From Microbacterium sp. C7(2022) (GTDB lineage Bacteria; Actinomycetota; Actinomycetes; Actinomycetales; Microbacteriaceae), in assembly GCF_028823665.1 (NCBI RefSeq), contig NZ_JAPEHV010000005.1:62001-126000 (forward strand): a DNA stretch of 64,000 bases, written 5' to 3'. The notes under the pieces were generated by a model, which was not told where the DNA came from, did not search any database, and worked only from the letters and a program-made list of their open reading frames with translations. Shown here one piece after another: positions 58,177 to 64,000 of the stretch (position 1 is the stretch's first letter; each line of letters starts with the position of its first letter). Both the position numbers and the translations under genes were made by a program.

Positions 58177-59577
58177 ATGACTTCTGAGCTTTCCCGTGAG
58201 GACGCCGTCCGCCAGGCTGCGGCATCCGCTATTCCTACCGCTCTCGCCGATCTGGGTTCTCTGGTGCGCATTCCCTCGGTGGCGTTCCCGGGTTTCGATC
58301 CCGAACCGGTGCGTCGCAGCGCAGAGGCTGTTGCGACCCTCGTACGCGAGACCGGCCTGTTCGAATCGGTCGACATTCTCACGGCGAAGGTGGCCGGCGG
58401 TGAAGAGGACGGTCAGCCGGCGGTGCTCGCGCGCCGCGCGGCTCGTAACGGTCGGCCCACGATCCTCCTTTACGCTCACCACGACGTTCAGCCCGTGGGT
58501 GACGAGTCGCTGTGGGAGTCCGCGCCATTCGAGCCGACCGTTCGCGGCGGTCGCCTCTACGGGCGTGGGGCTGCCGACGACAAGGCGGGCATCATGGCTC
58601 ACATCGCGTCGTTGCGTGCCCTTGCGGACGCCGTGGGGACTGACTTCGATCTCGGGGTCGTGCTGTTCTTCGAGGGGGAGGAGGAAGCGGGGTCGCGGTC
58701 GTTCGCGCAGTTCCTCTCCGACAACGCCGATGCTCTGAAATCAGATGTGATCGTTGTGGCTGACTCGGGAAACTGGGATGCCACGACCCCCGCTCTCACG
58801 GTCTCGCTGCGCGGCAATGCGCGTTTCACGATGACCGTACGCACGCTCGAGCACGCGTCTCACTCGGGGATGTTCGGCGGTGCCGTCCCGGACGCGATGA
58901 TGGCCACCGTGCGTCTCCTTGCCACCCTTTGGGACGACGATGGCGCAGTCGCGGTGGAAGGCTTGGGGGAGCGGGATGCCCCGACTCCCGAGTACAGCGA
59001 AGCGACGCTCCGTGACGAGGCGGGCCTTCCCGAGGGGGTCTCCCCGATCGGCCGCGGAACGATCCTGAGCCGCATCTGGAACAAGCCGTCGATCACCGTC
59101 ACGGGCATTGATGCGCCCTCCGTGGCGAACGCTTCGAACACGCTCAACCCGGAAGTTTCGGTAGTGATCTCCACGCGTGTCGCCCCTGGCCAGCCCGCGG
59201 CCGAGGCATATGCGGCCGTGGAGGCTCACCTTCGCGCGCACGCGCCCTTTGGCGCCCAGTTGTCCTTCCACGACCAGGACTTCGGCGACCCGTTCCTCGT
59301 AGATACCTCCGGGTGGGCTGTTTCCCGTGCGCGCGAAGCGCTGGCCGCAGGTTACGGCGTCGAACCGGTCGACATCGGCGTGGGTGGGTCGATCCCGTTC
59401 ATCGCGGACCTTGTGCGCGAGTTCCCCGGAGCCCAGATCCTTGTCACCGGTGTGGAAGACCCGCATGCCAAGGCCCACAGCCCGAATGAGTCGCTGCACC
59501 TTGACACGTTCCGCAATGCCGTCCTCTCGGAGGCGTTGTTGCTGGCGTCCTTGGACTCGGGCGCCGCAGGGGCATGA
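58177..59577 (+). CDS. M20-family metallodipeptidase
   Basis: 466 aa from ATG 58177; in-frame codons upstream lie antisense to the DUF3043 gene. A zinc dipeptidase of the M20 (CNDP/Dug1-like) kind. Metal-binding TILLYAHHDVQPVGDESLWESAPFEP and GRGAADDKAGIMAHIA hold the His and bridging Asp. The catalytic Glu is in LFFEGEEEAGSRSF, followed by VVADSGNWDATTPAL. The dimerisation lid is central (TMTVRTLEHASHSGMFGGAVPDAMM), and the C-terminal metal His lies in GVEDPHAKAHSPNESLHLDTF. Substrate range is unknown. The transcript is probably leaderless and separate from erpA downstream. Confidence 0.94.
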   Translation: MTSELSREDAVRQAAASAIPTALADLGSLVRIPSVAFPGFDPEPVRRSAEAVATLVRETGLFESVDILTAKVAGGEEDGQPAVLARRAARNGRPTILLYAHHDVQPVGDESLWESAPFEPTVRGGRLYGRGAADDKAGIMAHIASLRALADAVGTDFDLGVVLFFEGEEEAGSRSFAQFLSDNADALKSDVIVVADSGNWDATTPALTVSLRGNARFTMTVRTLEHASHSGMFGGAVPDAMMATVRLLATLWDDDGAVAVEGLGERDAPTPEYSEATLRDEAGLPEGVSPIGRGTILSRIWNKPSITVTGIDAPSVANASNTLNPEVSVVISTRVAPGQPAAEAYAAVEAHLRAHAPFGAQLSFHDQDFGDPFLVDTSGWAVSRAREALAAGYGVEPVDIGVGGSIPFIADLVREFPGAQILVTGVEDPHAKAHSPNESLHLDTFRNAVLSEALLLASLDSGAAGA

Positions 59578-59609
59578 GATCTTTCGGCCCCCGAGCCAGG
59601 TAAGCGGCG

Positions 59610-59615
59610 TACAAT
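59610..59615 (+). promoter_or_regulatory. -10 box TACAAT of erpA
   Basis: TACAAT about 43 nt before ATG 59659, with a ggaggag Shine-Dalgarno. A leadered promoter close to consensus. Confidence 0.45.
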
Positions 59616-59658
59616 CGTTGCGAACCCGCCGCAATCGCGGCCCGTCCGGAGGAGTGCC

Positions 59659-60024
59659 ATGACAGACACCGCGCTGACGACCGACAACCCCACGCGTGAG
59701 CACGGCGTGTCATTGACTGACGCCGCCGCTGAGAAGGTGAAGAGCCTGCTGACTCAGGAAGGGCGTGACGACCTGCGACTGCGTGTCGCGGTGCAGCCCG
59801 GTGGCTGCAGCGGACTGATCTATCAGCTGTACTTCGACGAGCGCTTCCTCGACGGCGACAAGGCCGTCGACTTCGACGGCGTCGAGGTCATCGTCGATGA
59901 CATGAGCGTGCCGTACCTGGACGGCGCGCAGATCGACTTCAAGGACACGATTTCGGAGCAGGGATTCACCATCGACAACCCAAACGCGGCTGGCAGCTGC
60001 GCGTGCGGAGACAGCTTCCACTGA
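59659..60024 (+). CDS. erpA: Iron-sulfur cluster insertion protein (A-type, ErpA)
   Basis: 121 aa, ATG 59659 after ggaggag. A-type carrier that delivers Fe-S clusters to apo-enzymes. The conserved Cys are in VAVQPGGCSGLIYQLYF and in the C-terminal CACGDSF (CxCG). The body is the HesB fold (VSLTDAAAEKVKSLLTQEGRDDLRLR). ErpA, IscA and SufA are hard to tell apart by sequence; the ErpA label follows the actinobacterial neighbour context upstream of cytochrome oxidase genes. A terminator follows at 60042-60083. Confidence 0.93.
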   Translation: MTDTALTTDNPTREHGVSLTDAAAEKVKSLLTQEGRDDLRLRVAVQPGGCSGLIYQLYFDERFLDGDKAVDFDGVEVIVDDMSVPYLDGAQIDFKDTISEQGFTIDNPNAAGSCACGDSFH

Positions 60025-60041
60025 TCGCGACGCAATTTTGT

Positions 60042-60083
60042 GAACCCGGGGCACTCGTAGAGTGTCCCGGGTTCGTCGTTTTT
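60042..60083 (+). terminator. Rho-independent terminator after erpA
   Basis: gaacccggggcact / agtgtcccgggttc, a 14-bp stem with one G-T wobble, then a T-run at about 60079-60083. Confidence 0.88.
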
Positions 60084-60141
60084 CAGCGATGATTCTCGAA
60101 CGAAACTGGGCGGATGGCCTGAATCGGCTGGATGGTTGCCA

Positions 60142-60147
60142 TAGACT
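60142..60147 (+). promoter_or_regulatory. -10 box TAGACT of the ctaCDF operon
   Basis: TAGACT 36 nt before GTG 60184; the leader contains ggaaagg as Shine-Dalgarno. Confidence 0.45.
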
Positions 60148-60183
60148 GATCTGAGTTCTGTTCGCGACCCGGAAAGGTGCACC

Positions 60184-61083
60184 GTGCCTTCGAAACGCCG
60201 CCTCCGCTGGGCCGTACTTCCCTTGGGGATCGCTACGGCAGCAGTGCTTGCCGGATGCACCCCTACGGAGTTGCACGGCTATCTCCCTGGCTTCGTCGAG
60301 GACGGTACGCCCGCGACGAACCATACCGACATGGTTGCCGGTCTGTGGGTGAACTCCTGGATCGTGTTGCTCATCGTCGGTGTGATCACGTGGGGTCTGA
60401 TGGGCTTTGCGGCGATCGCATACCGTCGCCGCAAGGGCCAAACCGGACTTCCGGTTCAGTTGCGCTACAACATGCCGATCGAGATCTTCTACACGATCGT
60501 GCCGCTCATCCTCGTGATCGGTTTCTTCGCTTTCACTGCGCGCGACCAGACCATTCTCGAGACGCAGTACGAGGATCCCGACGTCGAGATCACGGCGATC
60601 GCCAAGCAGTGGGCGTGGGACTTCCAGTACACGGCCGACTCGGACGCCGACACGGTGTGGACGATGGGTGTGCAGGCACAGACCGACGAAAAGGGCAACA
60701 TCATCAACGAGCTGCCCACGCTCGTGCTTCCGGTCGACAAAGAAGTGAAGATCACCCTTCAGTCGCGTGATGTCATCCACTCGTTCTGGATCATCGACTT
60801 CTTGTACAAGAAGGACATGTACATCGGCAAGGACAACTACTGGTCGTTCACGCCGACTCGCGAGGGTACGTACGCCGGAAAGTGCGCCGAGCTCTGCGGC
60901 GAGTACCACTCCATGATGCTTTTCAATGTCGAGGTCGTCAGCGAGGCCGAGTACGAGGACTACCTCGCCGACCTCAAGGCGCAGGGCAACACCGGCGACA
61001 TCACCGACGCATACGACCGGCTGCAGAACTTGCCCGGTACCGGTGCGTCCGGTGACGGCTCCGAAGAAGAAGGAGACCACTGA
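60184..61083 (+). CDS. ctaC: Cytochrome c oxidase subunit II (aa3, lipoprotein)
   Basis: 299 aa, GTG 60184 after ggaaagg. A lipoprotein signal ([14 protein letters not shown], lipobox LAGC) is followed by two membrane helices ([22 protein letters not shown] and [19 protein letters not shown]) and the extracytoplasmic cupredoxin domain. The binuclear CuA ligands are in [11 protein letters not shown] (His) and [16 protein letters not shown] (two Cys, Glu, His, Met), all intact. The W-rich QWAWDFQY lead-in is present. No fused cytochrome c domain is seen; in this phylum a diheme QcrC in the bc1 complex supplies electrons. It heads ctaC-ctaD-ctaF. Confidence 0.97.
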   Translation: MPSKRRLRWAVLPLGIATAAVLAGCTPTELHGYLPGFVEDGTPATNHTDMVAGLWVNSWIVLLIVGVITWGLMGFAAIAYRRRKGQTGLPVQLRYNMPIEIFYTIVPLILVIGFFAFTARDQTILETQYEDPDVEITAIAKQWAWDFQYTADSDADTVWTMGVQAQTDEKGNIINELPTLVLPVDKEVKITLQSRDVIHSFWIIDFLYKKDMYIGKDNYWSFTPTREGTYAGKCAELCGEYHSMMLFNVEVVSEAEYEDYLADLKAQGNTGDITDAYDRLQNLPGTGASGDGSEEEGDH

Positions 61084-61085
61084 CC

Positions 61086-62849
61086 ATGGCGACAACGGTT
61101 CCCCTCGAACAAGGGCCATCGGCACGTCCGACTACGCTGCCGCCGCGTCAGGCGGCGCTGCTCAGCTCATCCCGCGTGGAGGCAAAGGGCAACATCATCG
61201 TCAAGTGGATCACTTCGACTGACCACAAGACGATCGGTTACCTGTACCTCATCTCGTCGGTGATCTTCTTCATGCTCGGTGGCGTGATGGCGCTGCTGAT
61301 CCGTGCGGAGCTCTTCGAGCCCGGCATGCAGATCATCCCGACGAAAGAGCAGTACAACCAGCTCTTCACCATGCATGGCACGATCATGCTCCTCATGTTC
61401 GCGACACCCCTGTTCGCCGGGTTCGCAAACGCGATCCTGCCGCTGCAGATCGGCGCACCCGACGTGGCGTTCCCGCGTCTGAACGCGTTCGCGTTCTGGC
61501 TCTTCTTGTTCGGCTCCACGATCGCCGTTGCCGGCTTCCTGACGCCGCAGGGTGCCGCCGGCTTTGGATGGTTCGCGTATCAGCCGCTCGCGAATGCCTC
61601 CTTCTCCCCGGGTGCCGGTGGAAACCTGTGGATGCTCGGCCTGGGTATGAGTGGTTTCGGAACGATCCTCGGCGCGGTGAACTTCATCACCACCATCATC
61701 ACGATGCGTGCACCGGGCATGACCATGTGGCGCATGCCGATCTTCTCGTGGAACACGCTGGTCACCAGCATCCTGATCCTGATGGCGTTCCCGGTTCTGG
61801 CCGCAGCCATCCTCGCGGCCGCAAGCGACCGTGTGCTCGGGTCCCACATCTACGACCCCGCCAACGGCGGCGTGTTGCTGTGGCAGCACCTGTTCTGGTT
61901 CTTCGGTCACCCCGAGGTGTACATCATCGCGCTGCCGTTCTTCGGCATTGTCTCGGAGATCTTCCCGGCATTCAGCCGCAAGCCGATTTTCGGCTACAAG
62001 ACCCTCGTGTACGCGACGATCGCCATTGCTGCACTGTCGGTTGCGGTGTGGGCGCACCACATGTACGTGACGGGCGCCGTGCTGTTGCCATTCTTCGCCC
62101 TGATGACCATGCTCATCGCCGTGCCAACGGGTGTGAAGATCTTTAACTGGATCGGCACCATGTGGCGAGGATCGGTGACCTTCGAGACTCCGATGGTCTT
62201 TTCGCTCGGCTTCCTCGTCTCGTTCGTGTTCGGTGGCCTCACCGGCGTCATCCTCGCCTCGCCGCCGCTGGACTTCGCCATCTCCGACTCGTACTTCGTC
62301 GTGGCCCACTTCCACTACGTGGTGTTCGGCACCGTCGTCTTCGCAATGTTCGCGGGCTTCTACTTCTGGTGGCCCAAGTGGACCGGCAAGATGCTCAACG
62401 AGCGCATCGGTCTGGTGCACTTCTGGATGCTCTTCATCGGCTTCCACATGACCTTCCTGATCCAGCACTGGCTGGGTGTGGACGGCATGGTACGTCGCTA
62501 CGCCGACTACAGCGCTGCTGACGGCTGGACGTGGCAGAACCAGGTTTCGACGATCGGTGCGATCATCCTCGGTGCGTCGATGATCCCGTTCCTCTTCAAC
62601 GTCTGGATCACCGCCCGCAAGGCGCCCAAGGTCACGGTGAACGACCCGTGGGGCTACGGCGGATCGCTCGAGTGGGCGACCTCCTGCCCGCCGCCGCGCC
62701 ACAACTTCACCTCGATTCCGCGCATCCGCAGTGAGCGGCCGGCATTCGACCTGAACCACCCCGAGGCAGGGGTTCCCAGTGGGGTCGGGCCTGCGAAGGA
62801 CGCACCCGAGGCTCCGGTTGTCGACAACGCCGATGGAAAGGTGAAGTAA
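61086..62849 (+). CDS. ctaD: Cytochrome c oxidase subunit I (aa3)
   Basis: 587 aa, ATG 61086, 2 bp after ctaC. The oxygen-reducing subunit. Twelve helices with haem and copper ligands: [22 protein letters not shown] (low-spin haem His), [22 protein letters not shown] (CuB His and Tyr crosslink), WAHHMYVTG (two CuB His) and [17 protein letters not shown] (high- and low-spin haem His). The D- and K-channel regions look normal. The polar C-terminal tail (about 60 residues) is typical of actinobacteria. Confidence 0.98.
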   Translation: MATTVPLEQGPSARPTTLPPRQAALLSSSRVEAKGNIIVKWITSTDHKTIGYLYLISSVIFFMLGGVMALLIRAELFEPGMQIIPTKEQYNQLFTMHGTIMLLMFATPLFAGFANAILPLQIGAPDVAFPRLNAFAFWLFLFGSTIAVAGFLTPQGAAGFGWFAYQPLANASFSPGAGGNLWMLGLGMSGFGTILGAVNFITTIITMRAPGMTMWRMPIFSWNTLVTSILILMAFPVLAAAILAAASDRVLGSHIYDPANGGVLLWQHLFWFFGHPEVYIIALPFFGIVSEIFPAFSRKPIFGYKTLVYATIAIAALSVAVWAHHMYVTGAVLLPFFALMTMLIAVPTGVKIFNWIGTMWRGSVTFETPMVFSLGFLVSFVFGGLTGVILASPPLDFAISDSYFVVAHFHYVVFGTVVFAMFAGFYFWWPKWTGKMLNERIGLVHFWMLFIGFHMTFLIQHWLGVDGMVRRYADYSAADGWTWQNQVSTIGAIILGASMIPFLFNVWITARKAPKVTVNDPWGYGGSLEWATSCPPPRHNFTSIPRIRSERPAFDLNHPEAGVPSGVGPAKDAPEAPVVDNADGKVK

Positions 62850-63281
62850 GTGCGCACCAATACCGGCCTGTGGTGGCTGCTCGGCGGATTCTTCCTGGTG
62901 ATGTCCGTCGTCTACACGACCTGGAACATCATCGCTCACCCGGTGCCGTGGTACAACGCGATTGAGTGGGTCGGAAGCATCGCATTGCTGTTCACCGCCT
63001 TCATGGCCGCGCTGATCGCGTTTTACATCGGCAAGGTTCACAAGTCGCAGGGCGGCGAGCTGCCCGAGGACATCCTCACGTCGGACATCGACGATGGCGA
63101 TCCTGAGCTCGGCGAGTTCAGCCCGTGGTCGTGGTGGCCAATCGTGCTCGCCTTCTCGGCAGCGTTGGCCATGATCGGCCTGGCGGTCGGGGCGTGGATG
63201 ATGCCGATCGGTATCGGCGTCTTCCTGGTTGCCATTGTCGGTTGGGTCTACGAGTACTACCGCGGTCACTTCGCCCGCTGA
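62850..63281 (+). CDS. ctaF: Cytochrome c oxidase subunit IV, actinobacterial
   Basis: 143 aa, GTG 62850 directly after the ctaD stop. A small accessory subunit found in actinobacterial aa3 oxidase: four helices (GLWWLLGGFFLVMSVVYTTWNII, WVGSIALLFTAFMAALIAFYIG, SWWPIVLAFSAALAMIGLAVGAW, IGVFLVAIVGWVYEYYRGHFAR) and the conserved loop GELPEDILTSDIDDGDPELGEFSPWSWWP. It stabilises the bc1-aa3 supercomplex. It is followed by a strong hairpin at 63297-63332 that ends the operon. Confidence 0.95.
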   Translation: MRTNTGLWWLLGGFFLVMSVVYTTWNIIAHPVPWYNAIEWVGSIALLFTAFMAALIAFYIGKVHKSQGGELPEDILTSDIDDGDPELGEFSPWSWWPIVLAFSAALAMIGLAVGAWMMPIGIGVFLVAIVGWVYEYYRGHFAR

Positions 63282-63296
63282 CGGGTGCGTGGAGCC

Positions 63297-63332
63297 GAAA
63301 GGGGCCCCTTCCTGATGGAAGGGGCCCTTTTC
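63297..63332. terminator. Terminator after ctaF
   Basis: gaaaggggccccttcc / ggaaggggcccttttc with a tgat loop and one mismatch, then tcg. Also lies downstream of the minus-strand rhodanese gene and may serve both. Confidence 0.82.
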
Positions 63333-63386
63333 GTGCGCTGCTCCCGCACGTTCGAGAGCGACGCATGCTCGCTACAGCGCGCGGGG

Positions 63387-63809
63387 TCAGCCGTCCTGAA
63401 GCGGAGTGCGTACGACCATGACCTGCGAATCAAACACCCGCGGGAGTGGGCCTGAGTCATTCTCCACGGGCTGTCCCTCGCGAACCCAGTACTCGTAGCC
63501 GCCGATCATCTCACGCACCTGGTAGCCCAGCAGAGCGAACTCGCGCGCGCCTTTTGCTCCCGCGTTGCAGCCGGGGCTCCAGCAGTACACCACCACCGGT
63601 GTGTCACGCGGGATCTCCGAGGGAGCGCGGGACGCGATGTCGCGATACGGCATGTGGATGGCACCCCGAATATGGCCCTGTTGCCACGCGTCGTCGCCGC
63701 GGACATCGACCAGTACGGCGGTGCTGCCGGCCTTCTGAGCCGCGTACACGTCGGACGCATCCGTCTCATGGGTGAGCTTGGCGGTGAAGTAGGTGAGAGC
63801 ATCTGTCAT
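63387..63809 (-). CDS. Rhodanese-like sulfurtransferase domain protein
   Basis: 140 aa from ATG 63809, seven bases after a TAGCGT -10; a GTG at 63818 in frame is less likely. A single rhodanese domain: TAVLVDVRGDDAWQQGHIRGAIHMPYRDI and the active Cys loop VVVYCWSPGCNAGAKGAREFALLGYQVREMIGGYEYW. The active-site loop has two Cys (CWSPGC), so it could be a sulfurtransferase or a redox-active variant. A C-terminal 30-residue tail is extra. Single-domain rhodaneses act in tRNA thiolation, Fe-S repair or thiosulfate use; this one cannot be assigned. It lies between ctaF and a minus-strand gene at the window edge. Confidence 0.9.
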   Translation of the reverse strand: MTDALTYFTAKLTHETDASDVYAAQKAGSTAVLVDVRGDDAWQQGHIRGAIHMPYRDIASRAPSEIPRDTPVVVYCWSPGCNAGAKGAREFALLGYQVREMIGGYEYWVREGQPVENDSGPLPRVFDSQVMVVRTPLQDG

Positions 63810-63816
63810 ACCGGAC

Positions 63817-63822
63817 ACGCTA
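63817..63822 (-). promoter_or_regulatory. -10 box TAGCGT, leaderless rhodanese gene
   Basis: On the minus strand TAGCGT, 7-nt spacer (gtccggt), then ATG 63809. Confidence 0.45.
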
Positions 63823-63920
63823 TGTCGTCATGGTGGATTGGCGCAGCGTTCTGTGACGACAACCACCGCCTGAATCCTGCCGAGCGCCGTGCACGCGCGA
63901 TTGTTCGCATCCGCACACCA

Positions 63921-63961
63921 AGAAGGGCCCCCGCACTCGTCGCGAGTTCGGGGGCCCTTCT
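63921..63961 (-). terminator. Hairpin terminator at right edge
   Basis: agaagggcccccg ... cgggggcccttct, a 13-bp perfect arm with a loop, positioned 14 bp past the stop codon of the minus-strand frame at 63976. Confidence 0.75.
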
Positions 63962-63975
63962 GGGGGAGGGAGAGG

Positions 63976-64000
63976 CTACTGGCCGTCTTCCTTCTCGTGG
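63976..64000 (-). CDS. Last codons of a minus-strand gene, truncated by the window
   Basis: Reading minus from 63999 gives His-Glu-Lys-Glu-Asp-Gly-Gln then TAG at 63978-63976, with a hairpin terminator just beyond. A charged C-terminal tail next to the oxidase operon would fit the end of a cytochrome bc1 gene (such as qcrB), often placed nearby in this family, but seven residues cannot identify it. Confidence 0.4.

Noticed and set aside
1..64000. tRNA, rRNA, prophage or insertion sequence genes
   Set aside because: All larger spacers were read; none contains a cloverleaf, rRNA segment, transposase or phage structural gene.

Overview
The window is high-GC, densely packed actinobacterial chromosome. 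Gene content and order point to Microbacteriaceae, most likely Microbacterium or a close relative: a dcw cluster ending in sepF-yggT-divIVA, an OdhI/GarA-MerR block, a pknL/Rv2175c/idsA2-like block, class II DAHP synthase and actinobacterial ctaCDF. The genus is inferred from synteny and style only. No rRNA, tRNA, CRISPR array, prophage or transposase gene was seen.

Layout. (1) 1-3237: remains of a type IV pilus locus, with a secreted pilus-linked protein (5' end outside the window), a prepilin peptidase, and two broken genes (pilM on +, pilB/gspE on -) meeting head-on at about 2490-2500. This looks like an inversion scar or an assembly chimera and is the most anomalous spot in the window. 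(2) 3323-11326: YihY membrane protein, glutamine amidotransferase, glycogen phosphorylase, a small protein plus a CYTH protein, a 470-bp repeat-rich intergenic region, dihydrolipoamide dehydrogenase and a CopC-like protein. (3) 11454-19951: GarA/OdhI-type FHA protein, two MerR regulators (Rv1828/FtsR-like and Rv1830/ResR-like), an orphan ParA divergent from pyruvate carboxylase, a MinD-like ATPase with a long acidic tail, and peptide deformylase. (4) 20009-30685: acyl-CoA synthetase, ROK glucokinase, acyltransferase, DAHP synthase, PASTA kinase, a four-LysM cell-wall protein, an Rv2175c-type DNA-binding protein, polyprenyl synthase and a DUF3040 protein. (5) 30801-49325: the division and cell-wall cluster mraZ-rsmH-ftsL-ftsI-murF-mraY-murD-ftsW-murG-[gntR]-murC-ftsQ-ftsZ-yggS-sepF-yggT-divIVA-lspA-rluD. 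murE is absent from it, and a solitary GntR gene and repeats sit between murG and murC. (6) 49336-59577: NUDIX hydrolase, dnaE, an unknown membrane protein, hisD, nrdR, pyrD, a DUF3043 protein and an M20 peptidase. (7) 59659-64000: ErpA-type Fe-S carrier, ctaC-ctaD-ctaF, a rhodanese, and the last codons of a minus-strand gene running off the end.

How the genes fit together. Most of the window serves growth: precursor synthesis (murF/mraY/murD/murG/murC), septal machinery (ftsI/ftsW/ftsL/ftsQ/ftsZ/sepF), polar growth (divIVA) and Ser/Thr kinase signalling (PASTA kinase, with GarA and the Rv2175c protein as likely substrates by family knowledge). Central metabolism and its control are also present (GarA, Lpd, pyruvate carboxylase, glycogen phosphorylase, glucokinase), along with terminal respiration.

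A recurring regulatory feature is a TAnnnT -10 hexamer 6-8 nt before the start codon of many genes on both strands, the signature of leaderless transcription. The pilus scar, the repeat islands and the nested inverted repeats upstream of ftsZ are the parts ordinary gene annotation does not explain.
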